DNA of 33,219 nt from Candidatus Roizmanbacteria bacterium (GTDB lineage Bacteria > Patescibacteriota > Microgenomatia > GCA-001788215 > 2-01-FULL-40-14), in NCBI GenBank assembly GCA_016203755.1, contig JACQMD010000096.1, positions 1 to 33,219 of the forward strand. The letters are read 5' to 3'. Below the pieces are notes generated by a model. That model ran no database searches and had not been told where the DNA came from. It saw only the letters and a program-made list of their open reading frames with translations. A program made the position numbers and the translations under genes. This document shows, piece by piece, positions 24,927 through 31,627 of this stretch; positions within the stretch are counted from its first letter, which is position 1, and each line of letters starts with the position of its first letter.

Positions 24927-25829
24927 TTAACTTTTCTTCCGGTGATACTCCTGATGAATCTTTTTCAATTGTGGATTCGTAATGTGGGTATAGATTTGTG
25001 TTGTTGCCACGGATTTATGCCCCAGCATTTCCTGAATAGCTCGGAGGTCTGCTCCAGCAGATAATAAATCAGTTGCGAAACTATGCCGGATGCCGTGCGG
25101 CGTGATTTTCACTGGTAGTTTCGCTTTTTCAACGTATTTCTCAACGAGGCGTTGTACTGTTCTAACAGTCAACCTTAACGGCGCATCGCGCCTTCCACTT
25201 GTACGGATAAACAATGCCGGATCCTCATCGGTCCGTTCCGCGAGATACTTCTGTACCCAATAGGCTGCACTGTCTGAAAGAAAAACAACACGGCTTCGAC
25301 CGCCTTTTCCAATGACGCCAAATTCTTTCCGGTCAAAATTGATGTCGCCGCGATTGAGCCTCACCAGTTCTGAAACACGAAGACCTGTTGAAAATAATAC
25401 TTCAAGAATGGCCTTATCGCGGGCATTTTCTGGCATCGCAAGAAACCGTTCAAGTTGTCCGCGATCAAGAAACTTAAGGCTCCTGCTTTCACCTTTGGGA
25501 ATATCGAGCATTTCTGCCGGAATGGTTTTAATTTCCCGTTTTGCGAGGTATTTCAAAAACGAGCGAAGAGCTATAATGTGGTAACCTTGCGTGACGCGTT
25601 TTAAGGTCAATCCTTTCTCATCGGCATAGCGGGATAAGAATAACCGGTATTGCCGGACTACCTCCTGATCCAGTTCTGAAATTGTCTCGAGTGTCGGATA
25701 GCGTTTATGAAGGAAATCAAGAAACCTGTTGAGATAATGGTGATAATTGCGAATAGTAAGCGGTGACACATTTCGCTCAATTTCAAGATGTTCCAGAAAT
25801 TGCTTCATAAGGTCGGGTAGGGGAGGCAT
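24927..25829 (-). CDS. Tyrosine site-specific recombinase, XerC/XerD type
   Basis: 300 residues, typical Xer size. The N-terminal SAM-like domain contains FLEHLEIERNVSPLTIRNYHHYL. The catalytic domain has the complete set: R151 (STGLRVSEL), K175 (GKGGRSR), H245 and R248 (HGIRHSFA), H271 (LGHKS) and nucleophile Y280 (TTQIYTHI). Such enzymes resolve chromosome dimers at dif, or mobilise integrative elements. Being first in an operon with an unknown protein and a SUKH protein is unusual for housekeeping Xer. An alternative start is Met8 (25808). The upstream region holds a heptad-array element and a 20-bp palindrome. Confidence 0.93.
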   Translation of the reverse strand: MPPLPDLMKQFLEHLEIERNVSPLTIRNYHHYLNRFLDFLHKRYPTLETISELDQEVVRQYRLFLSRYADEKGLTLKRVTQGYHIIALRSFLKYLAKREIKTIPAEMLDIPKGESRSLKFLDRGQLERFLAMPENARDKAILEVLFSTGLRVSELVRLNRGDINFDRKEFGVIGKGGRSRVVFLSDSAAYWVQKYLAERTDEDPALFIRTSGRRDAPLRLTVRTVQRLVEKYVEKAKLPVKITPHGIRHSFATDLLSAGADLRAIQEMLGHKSVATTQIYTHITNPQLKKIHQEYHRKKS

Positions 25830-25835
25830 AGTTTT

Positions 25836-25928
25836 GTATAACGTATAATGTATAAAGTATCATGTATTATGAACATTTTAGCTAAAATGTTAAAAAATAT
25901 CTAATCCTTTATACTTACTACATGATAC
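25836..25928. repeat. Inverted GTATNNN heptad arrays around a 20-bp palindrome, between xerC and the membrane gene
   Basis: Five exact 7-nt units start at 25836, 25843, 25850, 25857 and 25864 (GTATAAC, GTATAAT, GTATAAA, GTATCAT, GTATTAT). Opposite-orientation heptads lie at 25908-25928 (minus strand GTATCAT, GTAGTAA, GTATAAA). Between them AACATTTTAGCTAAAATGTT at 25872-25891 is a perfect palindrome. Unlike the operon-internal elements, this one lies between divergent genes, so the palindrome could be an operator or recombinase site. Confidence 0.8.
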
Positions 25929-25942
25929 TAACTTGTGCGACA

Positions 25943-25971
25943 TTGTCAAGTGGCCGATTCAATGCTATGCT
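25943..25971 (+). promoter_or_regulatory. Promoter giving a truly leaderless mRNA for the membrane gene
   Basis: TTGTCA at 25943-25948, a 17-bp spacer, and TGcTATGCT with the hexamer at 25966-25971. The ATG at 25978 begins 7 nt after the hexamer, exactly where transcription should start. Confidence 0.7.
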
Positions 25972-25977
25972 CACAAT

Positions 25978-26701
25978 ATGAATTCGTCACTTCGTAAACT
26001 CGTCGAAGAAAAACTTCGCGATATTGTCTTTCCCCAATCAACCGAGGTAGACGTATATGCACTGACTGTTTTAGGGATTACCGGTTTATCTGCCGCACTT
26101 TTTGACTTTATATCCCAAAACAGTATTGAACTAACAAGTAATACACTGTTACCACTGCTTGTTTTTATTCTTCCATTGTTATTGGATACTCGATCACTCA
26201 TTATGCTCGGAGGTTTTTCTTCACGATATACATAACCATTAATCATGCATTTTCTCAAAAACCCTTGACTGACAAAGAGCGTGAATATATGTCATTTGCT
26301 TTTTACATCGGCCTTTGTATTCTAACTTCCATTACCATTCTCGATACACGATTCTGGAATAGCCAGTTTGCCTTGTTTATTGGTCTTTATCTCTATGCAC
26401 GGTTTTTGAGTGCACTTTTTGTTTTGTTAACTGCATACCATCGAGTTATGCCCAAGATTTACATGTCACAACTTACTGATTACCAGATGACACTTGCGGA
26501 AGCTTTATTTATTACTATTACGACACCACTTCTATACGTTTTGCTTTCGGACTCATAGATCTGTTGGCGCTGCTCTTATTACGACGTACTGCCTGGTTCT
26601 CCTTGGCCATTCAATGCTCACTTATATGCAACGTCTTATTTTATTGCGGAAGAAAGCTTCCGACCCCCAAAAACGCCCCTAAAACGCGTTCTACATTATA
26701 A
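25978..26701 (+). pseudogene. Polytopic membrane protein with two apparent 1-nt deletions
   Basis: Three overlapping frames make one plausible protein. Frame A (25978 to about 26218) starts MNSSLRKLVEEKLRDIVF and has two hydrophobic segments. One T added to the run at 26216-26220 turns it into GGFFFTIYITINHAFSQK and continues into frame B (about 26220-26540), with DKEREYMSFAFYIG and three hydrophobic segments. One T added near 26542 (GTTTTGCTTTC) continues as LLYVFAFGLIDLLALLLLRR to a TAA at 26699-26701, giving about 241 residues. Alternatively frame B joins a frame ending RKKASDPQKRP at 26682. It could be a pseudogene or homopolymer undercalls. The longer frame starting at 25933 is rejected because the promoter places the start at 25978. 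Function unknown. Confidence 0.55.
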
Positions 26702-26798
26702 GAATGTATACGTAATCGTGTAACTTGTAACGTATAACGTGTACCATTGAAATAAGGTATACGTTTTACGTTACACGTTATAAGGTATGCGTTACACG
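26699..26798. repeat. Inverted arrays of an NNNTAAC heptad word
   Basis: The left arm (about 26711-26745) reads GTATACG, then GTGTAAC, TTGTAAC, GTATAAC, GTGTACC. The right arm (26757-26798), read on the minus strand, is GTGTAAC, GCATACC, TTATAAC, GTGTAAC, GTAAAAC, GTATACC. It starts at the stop of the membrane gene and could be its terminator. Same architecture as the other elements, with a word related to that at 25836. Confidence 0.8.
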
Positions 26799-26863
26799 AA
26801 AAAAGTGCAGGGGAGAACTCAACAAGTATAAGGTTTCCATTGATATGACAAGCTTAACTCCTA

Positions 26864-26927
26864 ATTTACGATTGTTATATGGGAAAAATAGCGGGAAATT
26901 TTTTTCGGAGAAGTATTTACGATTGTT
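26864..26927. repeat. 13-nt direct repeat
   Basis: ATTTACGATTGTT occurs at 26864-26876 and 26915-26927, 51 bp apart, on either side of an A/T-rich stretch. Confidence 0.7.
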
Positions 26928-27263
26928 TTATTGAAATTTTTATAAGCATTGCAACAACAAAAACTATCATAATAAAAGAACATTAATTTCTCTTTTTTTT
27001 GACCACTCCTCCGCAGGTCCGCGAAGCAGTATGTCGTAAAAGTATGATTGTGCGTCATTACAAGTTTCCGTTCTCCTGCCGGGGATAAACAATTTTTACC
27101 CAACAGTCCCTTCCGAAAGAGAGTAAGTGTTTATGTTACACTCTCCTAATAGTTCGACAGATTTCTCCTTGCTTCTCTTCTTTCGAAATTCTGAAGAATA
27201 CGTGGAGTTGAAACGAAGAGAACATGGAGAGTATGCTCCCTGCCGCGATTCGCATAATGAATA

Positions 27264-27527
27264 ATTTAGACCGTATGAATAGTATAATCATGCACTTTTG
27301 AGGCTGAATACTCATACTACTTCGGTATCGATTCCCGCTTCTGTTTTGAAGAAACTCTTGTAAGACTTAATTTAGACTATAAATACAAGCTATATTAATG
27401 ACTTCGAGGGTAAATTGTTGAAAAGATATCTGTGAGAGTACTGTAAGAGTTAGCACTTCCCTCTTGCATCTGACAGAAATTATCTATTTAGAGCGTAATA
27501 ACAAACTGTATAATAATTTTCGAGGCT
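27264..27527. repeat. Three copies of ATTTAGA-N29-GAGG at about 110-bp spacing
   Basis: ATTTAGA begins at 27264, 27370 and 27486. Each is followed after exactly 29 nt by GAGGCT, GAGGGT and GAGGCT (27300, 27406, 27522). The intervals also share a central TATAAT/TATATT and a T-rich end. Periods are 106 and 116 bp. The third copy has promoter-like geometry (TTTAGA, 16 bp, TATAAT at 27509-27514). Confidence 0.65.
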
Positions 27528-27668
27528 AATTTTCAGTGAGCTGTTAAAACATTATTGTAGTCAAATAGAGGGAAACTGTATTCTCCCTCCTCTATGGTAA
27601 CGTTCTTTCGAAAATGTACCTTCAATACGCATAATAGATAGTATTTTATAAGAATCTATCGTGAAAAG

Positions 27669-27722
27669 TTATCCACGAGCTATATTATAGGTTATATATA
27701 ACTATAGGTTATATCTATATCA
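27669..27722. other. DnaA-box-like 9-mer next to AT-rich iterons
   Basis: TTATCCACG at 27669-27677 differs from the DnaA consensus TTATCCACA at one base. Immediately after it TATAGGTTATAT occurs at 27686-27697 and 27703-27714, and GTTATATATAAC at 27691-27702 is a perfect palindrome. The layout recalls an unwinding element, but there is only one box. Confidence 0.35.
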
Positions 27723-27745
27723 AACTACACCACTACCCTACCCGG

Positions 27746-28549
27746 TCATTGATATTGCGTGGTGAGCAAAACGAGAATACTGACAACAACCAGTACCTTT
27801 ACATAATCGAGAATGGTATTCCGAAACAGACGTTTTGCGAAATAATGCTGGCCGACTCCAATGAGAGAATACGTAATAGTTGTAATAAATAAACTGCCCA
27901 TAATTGGTTTAACCGGCCAGAATGACATGCTAAACGATAGCTGTCCAACAATCAGCGAAAAGAAAAAGCTGTACAACACAACACGGGAATCTATCCGATC
28001 CTTCAATTCTACCGCCCACAGCGCCTGGATTATGAGCGGAAACACAATAATCCCGCTCAACAAACTATTAACGTAAGACGTTAACCGGAAGGATAATATT
28101 GTGTTGAGTAAAAAGAAATACGATGCAAGGGTTGCGAGAAACCCGACAGCGTGGGCTACCCGCAGCAATTGAATAGATCGCTCAGTTGCAATGTTGTAGA
28201 TATTCTCAACAAGCAGAATTGCGTACATGCCTATTCCATAAAACAGCGCGGTGGGCAGCCGGGTCAACCATCGTACTGGAAGCAGAAAGTAAAACAACCC
28301 GATTGACACGGTAAACATGGTAGGAACCAATAAAAGCGTGAACCATTTGACCCCTTTTAAATTTTCACGAAGTCCAATGGCACTGCCACCAAGTGCGGCA
28401 AACGTCAGTGCCAGAAGCAACCAATACCGCACATCGGCAGATACAATCTGGGTAGAGATTAAACCAAGGGTAAGAATGATGGTAATTGCGACAAATTCTT
28501 TTCTTTTCGAGAATCGAATCTGTCGAAAACGCTGAACAATCTTCTTCAT
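27746..28549 (-). CDS. Polytopic membrane protein, CPR-type, unknown function
   Basis: 267 residues with about eight hydrophobic segments beginning near residue 19 (FVAITIILTLGLISTQIV), a short basic N-terminus and few charged loops. It resembles an uncharacterised integral-membrane family common in CPR genomes (possibly DUF5656), recalled without a search. It begins 12 nt after the yebC stop and is probably cotranscribed with it. No catalytic motif is visible. Confidence 0.75.
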   Translation of the reverse strand: MKKIVQRFRQIRFSKRKEFVAITIILTLGLISTQIVSADVRYWLLLALTFAALGGSAIGLRENLKGVKWFTLLLVPTMFTVSIGLFYFLLPVRWLTRLPTALFYGIGMYAILLVENIYNIATERSIQLLRVAHAVGFLATLASYFFLLNTILSFRLTSYVNSLLSGIIVFPLIIQALWAVELKDRIDSRVVLYSFFFSLIVGQLSFSMSFWPVKPIMGSLFITTITYSLIGVGQHYFAKRLFRNTILDYVKVLVVVSILVLLTTQYQ

Positions 28550-28561
28550 ACAACGGGTCCG

Positions 28562-29302
28562 CTAAACCTGTAACTCAAAGTTGGCAAAGACTTCCTGCAC
28601 ATCCTCTGTATTTTCAAGCTCTTCCATAAACGCAATGAGGTGATCTGCCTGCTTTTTATCGGTGACGGTAATGGCTGTTTGAGGTCTGAAAACAAGTGAA
28701 TGTCCGGAAAGAGCAAATCCTCCCTGCTCCAGTTTTTCCTTGACTGCATGTAATTGTTCCCGCTCCGTATAAATTTCGTACGCATCCTCCGCAATTTCCA
28801 TATCAATGGCGCCATATTCAACTGCCTTTTCAAGTACGCTGTCTTCGGTAATAGTTGGGGTTTTCTTGATGCTAATAAGTCCCTGATGCTGAAATAAAAA
28901 TGACACGCTTCCGGAACTGCCCAGATTTCCTCCTGAATGTTCAAACACGTGTTTCAATAGTGCACTGGTCCGTTGTTTATTATCAGTTGCTGTCTCAACA
29001 ATCACCGCAATACCTCCCGGTCCATATCCCTCGTATACGACATATTCTAAGGCGGAAGCCGTTTCCCCCTTCCCTGCAGCCCGATCAATCGCACGTTCTA
29101 TATTATCTCTGGGCATGTTGCTCGTTTTTGCTTTCTCGATGGCAAGGCGAAGTTTAAAATTGCTGGTACTATCGGTATTGCCGCCTGATTCCCGCACTGC
29201 AAGGGTAATTGCCCGTGCGAGTTTTGTAAACACTTGTCCCCGTTTTTGATCGAGAGACTCTTTTTGTCGCTTTATGGTGCTCCATTTACTATGTCCTGAC
29301 AT
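28562..29302 (-). CDS. yebC: YebC/PmpR-family regulatory or translation factor
   Basis: 246 residues, the usual length. It opens with the family signature MSGHSKWSTIKRQKESLDQKRGQVFTKL (residues 1-28), then NMPRDNIERAIDRAAGKG, YEGYGPGGIAVIVE, HVFEHSGGNLGSSGSVSFLF, and a C-terminal VTDKKQADHLIAFMEELENTEDVQEVFANFE. YebC proteins were described as transcription regulators; some members have been implicated in translation of difficult peptide motifs. EF-P at the window end has a related job. The promoter has an extended -10 9 nt before the ATG, so the mRNA is probably leaderless. Confidence 0.96.
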   Translation of the reverse strand: MSGHSKWSTIKRQKESLDQKRGQVFTKLARAITLAVRESGGNTDSTSNFKLRLAIEKAKTSNMPRDNIERAIDRAAGKGETASALEYVVYEGYGPGGIAVIVETATDNKQRTSALLKHVFEHSGGNLGSSGSVSFLFQHQGLISIKKTPTITEDSVLEKAVEYGAIDMEIAEDAYEIYTEREQLHAVKEKLEQGGFALSGHSLVFRPQTAITVTDKKQADHLIAFMEELENTEDVQEVFANFELQV

Positions 29303-29311
29303 ATACTCTGT

Positions 29312-29320
29312 ATTATATCA
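29312..29320 (-). promoter_or_regulatory. Extended -10 promoter of yebC
   Basis: Minus-strand TGaTATAAT: hexamer at 29312-29317 and TG motif at 29318-29320. The ATG at 29302 is 9 nt downstream, as in both toxin-antitoxin operons. It lies back to back with the divergent TPR promoter in the same 75-bp gap. Confidence 0.6.
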
Positions 29321-29337
29321 TTTTTGTTTTCGTCGGC

Positions 29338-29367
29338 TTGACAAATAGAAAGAAATCTCAGTATACT
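29338..29367 (+). promoter_or_regulatory. Promoter of the TPR gene, start codon 10 nt after the -10
   Basis: TTGACA at 29338-29343, an 18-bp spacer, and TATACT at 29362-29367. Transcription would begin near 29374, only about 4 nt before the ATG at 29378. Confidence 0.7.
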
Positions 29368-29377
29368 GCTCCTTACT

Positions 29378-29968
29378 ATGTTGAGCTTGGAAGATCAAGC
29401 GATACAAGCAGCACTGAAGGGTCGCTGGGATGAGGCAGTACGACTCAACCAACAGCTACTTTCCATAACCTCTGCCGATACCACTGAAGTCCTCAACCGT
29501 CTCGCGTATGCGCAAGCAAAATGTGGAGGATTTCAGGACGCGTGCATCACCTACCAAATGGTGCTGCAAAAAGATCCATACAATCCAATAGCGCTTAAAA
29601 ACCTTGCAAAATACAAAGCGTATAAAAATGCTTCCGCCTCCCCCGCTTCGAGAGTATCGAAGGATAACGGGACACGGTGTCTTTCACCTGATATGTTTCT
29701 TGTTGATGCTCAAAAAGCAAAATCGGTAAATCTTATTAATCTTGCGCCCCGCGTAATCATCCAAAATATCTCAATCGGAGAACAGGTGTTTCCATACAGG
29801 CGCCGTTATGAATTACAAATAAAAAATAACAACGGGGTATATCTGGGAACCTTACCCGATGATATCGGGCGCAGTTTAATACAACTTCTGATGAACCAGG
29901 GAAACAACTGTGCGTTTTTTGTTAAAGATGTTGGCGAACGCCTGCTGACGATTTTTGTAAAATATTAA
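29378..29968 (+). CDS. TPR-repeat protein with a C-terminal beta-rich domain
   Basis: 196 residues. Residues 5-85 form about two tetratricopeptide repeats: AIQAALKGRWDEAVRLNQQLL, VLNRLAYAQAKCGGFQDACITYQ and DPYNPIALKNLAKYK. A Ser/Ala-rich linker follows. Residues about 115-196 look like a small beta/alpha domain (RRYELQIKNNNGVYLGTLPDDIGRSLIQLL, then NCAFFVKDVGERLLTIFVKY) with some resemblance to HIRAN-type domains; this is a guess. TPRs mediate protein contacts. Divergent from yebC. Confidence 0.75.
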   Translation: MLSLEDQAIQAALKGRWDEAVRLNQQLLSITSADTTEVLNRLAYAQAKCGGFQDACITYQMVLQKDPYNPIALKNLAKYKAYKNASASPASRVSKDNGTRCLSPDMFLVDAQKAKSVNLINLAPRVIIQNISIGEQVFPYRRRYELQIKNNNGVYLGTLPDDIGRSLIQLLMNQGNNCAFFVKDVGERLLTIFVKY

Positions 29969-29982
29969 ACGCATCTTGCAGT

Positions 29983-30834
29983 TCACTGTTGACTCCACGG
30001 TACGTCGGTCACAATAAGCTGTATTCCGAATCGTGCTTCAGTTGTTTGCTCTTTTTGCTCACAACGGGGAAACAAACTCACCAGACGAATAAAGGTTTTG
30101 CTGCGACTAAGAGATGGGTCAACACGCAACTCACAATTGCCGGATAACTGTTCTTCCCAATTATCAACCGCAACGACGCGTATACCCAGTCGCTCCAGAA
30201 GTCGACTCGTAACGGTTGCTAAACCAGCTGTTTCGCCCCCGTTATACACGCCTACAGAAATATCTTCAGCCGGGAGGGAAGATTCCCAAAACAGTTTCGG
30301 AAGAACAACATCAATTTTTCGAGGGTCCATTTTGTTAATTTCAACCCCGTCATTTCGTTTCTCGGTATCAAAAACCGGATAGTCTGCTATATCAATAGTA
30401 TCCTCTACCGGATGGTTCATCTTCGTAATCCAAAGAGTAACTAATCTATCCCAGAAAGGAAGTGTGGTTACTGTCGACTCAATAGGCACCCCCATGGTAG
30501 ACATAACCGAATTCAACAAAAGCTCTTCTCCTTTCTTCTCTACCGCAGACAGTGGACCAATATCTTTCAGTTTATAGAATCCGTATCCGCCGGGTACATC
30601 AAGATACACATCCTCCGGTAATTGAATTTTTTGTATATGTTGCCGGTCATACGCATACACGTTGAGAGTAAGTGTTGTACTATCAAGCACGTGGAATGAA
30701 CCTTCATACTTCCATAGACGGGCCTCATAGAACTTCCACATACGAACACTGAAACCGGCAAGCGCAATCAAACATACGATGATAACAACAGTAACTGTCC
30801 TCCCGATAGCAGATGAAGACTTGCGAGTTGCCAT
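29983..30834 (-). CDS. Membrane-anchored LytR_C-domain protein
   Basis: 283 residues. One transmembrane helix at about residues 12-30 (VTVVIIVCLIALAGFSV) follows a basic N-terminus, so the rest is likely outside the cell. The C-terminal region has ISVGVYNGGETAGLATVTSRLLERLGIRVVAVDNWEE, matching the LytR C-terminal domain pattern (VxNGxxxxGLAxxxxxxLxxxGFxV). There is no LytR-CpsA-Psr catalytic domain, so transfer of wall polymers is not expected. Own promoter TTGACA-17-TATGTA at 30849-30877. The gene lies downstream of rluA on the same strand. Confidence 0.8.
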   Translation of the reverse strand: MATRKSSSAIGRTVTVVIIVCLIALAGFSVRMWKFYEARLWKYEGSFHVLDSTTLTLNVYAYDRQHIQKIQLPEDVYLDVPGGYGFYKLKDIGPLSAVEKKGEELLLNSVMSTMGVPIESTVTTLPFWDRLVTLWITKMNHPVEDTIDIADYPVFDTEKRNDGVEINKMDPRKIDVVLPKLFWESSLPAEDISVGVYNGGETAGLATVTSRLLERLGIRVVAVDNWEEQLSGNCELRVDPSLSRSKTFIRLVSLFPRCEQKEQTTEARFGIQLIVTDVPWSQQ

Positions 30835-30848
30835 ACTAATAGTATATA

Positions 30849-30877
30849 TACATATAATAGCGCTTTTGGAGTGTCAA
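30849..30877 (-). promoter_or_regulatory. Promoter of the LytR_C gene
   Basis: Minus-strand TTGACA (30872-30877), 17-bp spacer, TATGTA (30849-30854). The ATG at 30834 is 14 nt downstream, so the leader is about 7 nt. Confidence 0.6.
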
Positions 30878-30883
30878 GTATAC

Positions 30884-31627
30884 TTACTGCACCTCAAGAG
30901 TTGAGAGCACCTGTTGGAGGTCTGGCGCAAGCTCACTCGTGATGGTTAGTAATGTACCGGTGGTGGGCTGATTGCATGTCAGATGTTCTGCATGCAAAAA
31001 CATTCGAGGGCAGAATTGACGGTCGAGCTGGTACTGTTTTCTTCCTCCATACAGATGATCGCTGACAATAGGATGATTGATGTATCGCAGATGGACACGA
31101 ATCTGATGGGTCCGACCGGTATGGGGTTTCACGGTAAGAAGCGTGAGTGGTTTGCCGGTTACCGGATTGCGGTATCCTTTTTTTGCTTCATAGAGCGTTT
31201 TTGCGTCCCGCCCTCCGGCAAATACGCCGAACTTTGTTCGTGCCCATGGCAACCTCCCCACCGGGGCATGGATTGTTCCGACCGGCGCATCCATACGGCC
31301 ATGGACAAGAGCTATATATTGTTTAGCTACGGTACGATCCTGAAACTGCTGTTTGAGCCGCTCAAATGCTGCTTCGTGTTTTGCAATCACCAGCACGCCG
31401 GAAGTATCTTTGTCAAGCCGATGCACGATCCCGTTTCGGCTGGCAAACTCTACTCGTATCGCCGGATCCCTTGGTCCTTGAGACCGCGAAGTTATGGCGG
31501 AAAGCCGTGATGCAGCCCAATCCTCAAGTGTAGGCGCCGTAACGGTTGATGCGCGATTCACTACCATTCCCGCAGGCTTATCAACCACGAGCATATCGGA
31601 ATCTTCATAAAGAATTGATGGTTCCAT
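30884..31627 (-). CDS. RluA-family pseudouridine synthase
   Basis: 247 residues. Isomerises uridine to pseudouridine in rRNA or tRNA. The catalytic motif HRLDKDTSG gives Asp72 as nucleophile. Also seen are VVDKPAGMVVN, AKQYIALVHG, GRTHQIRVHLRYINHPIVSDHLYG and the C-terminal FLHAEHL. There is no N-terminal S4 domain, so it is a short RluA-type enzyme whose target site cannot be told from sequence. The ATG immediately follows the stop of the DksA-like gene, with CAGGGGTGA overlapping as ribosome binding site; the two are coupled. Confidence 0.93.
   Translation of the reverse strand: MEPSILYEDSDMLVVDKPAGMVVNRASTVTAPTLEDWAASRLSAITSRSQGPRDPAIRVEFASRNGIVHRLDKDTSGVLVIAKHEAAFERLKQQFQDRTVAKQYIALVHGRMDAPVGTIHAPVGRLPWARTKFGVFAGGRDAKTLYEAKKGYRNPVTGKPLTLLTVKPHTGRTHQIRVHLRYINHPIVSDHLYGGRKQYQLDRQFCPRMFLHAEHLTCNQPTTGTLLTITSELAPDLQQVLSTLEVQ

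Larger units (their letters stand above)
26702..27745. other. About 1 kb convergent intergenic region with no credible gene
   Basis: No frame here has coding character. After the heptad element, the region holds a 13-nt direct repeat (26864 and 26915), a hairpin at 27119-27147, three copies of ATTTAGA-N29-GAGG (27264, 27370, 27486), a stem GAGGGA/TCCCTC near 27567-27588, repeated TTCTTTCGAAA (27178 and 27603), a DnaA-box-like TTATCCACG (27669) and two 12-nt iterons (27686, 27703). It could encode a structured RNA or serve as a replication or recombination locus. No known RNA family is recognised. Confidence 0.6.

Noticed and set aside
185..26798. Word arrays read as CRISPR or simple microsatellites
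   Set aside because: Units are 7-8 nt with no unique spacers of CRISPR length, there are no cas genes, and each locus has a second arm in inverse orientation, which ordinary microsatellites lack.
26861..27103. Minus-strand 80-codon open frame in the gene-free region
   Set aside because: Its translation is Cys/Tyr/Asn-rich without domain character, there is no promoter or ribosome binding site, and it spans the 13-nt direct repeats.
26702..27745. RNase P RNA, tmRNA, SRP RNA or tRNA genes
   Set aside because: None of the conserved core motifs of these RNAs could be recognised on either strand.
28546..28944. 132-codon minus-strand open frame overlapping yebC
   Set aside because: It is a shadow frame of a strongly conserved gene with no independent support.
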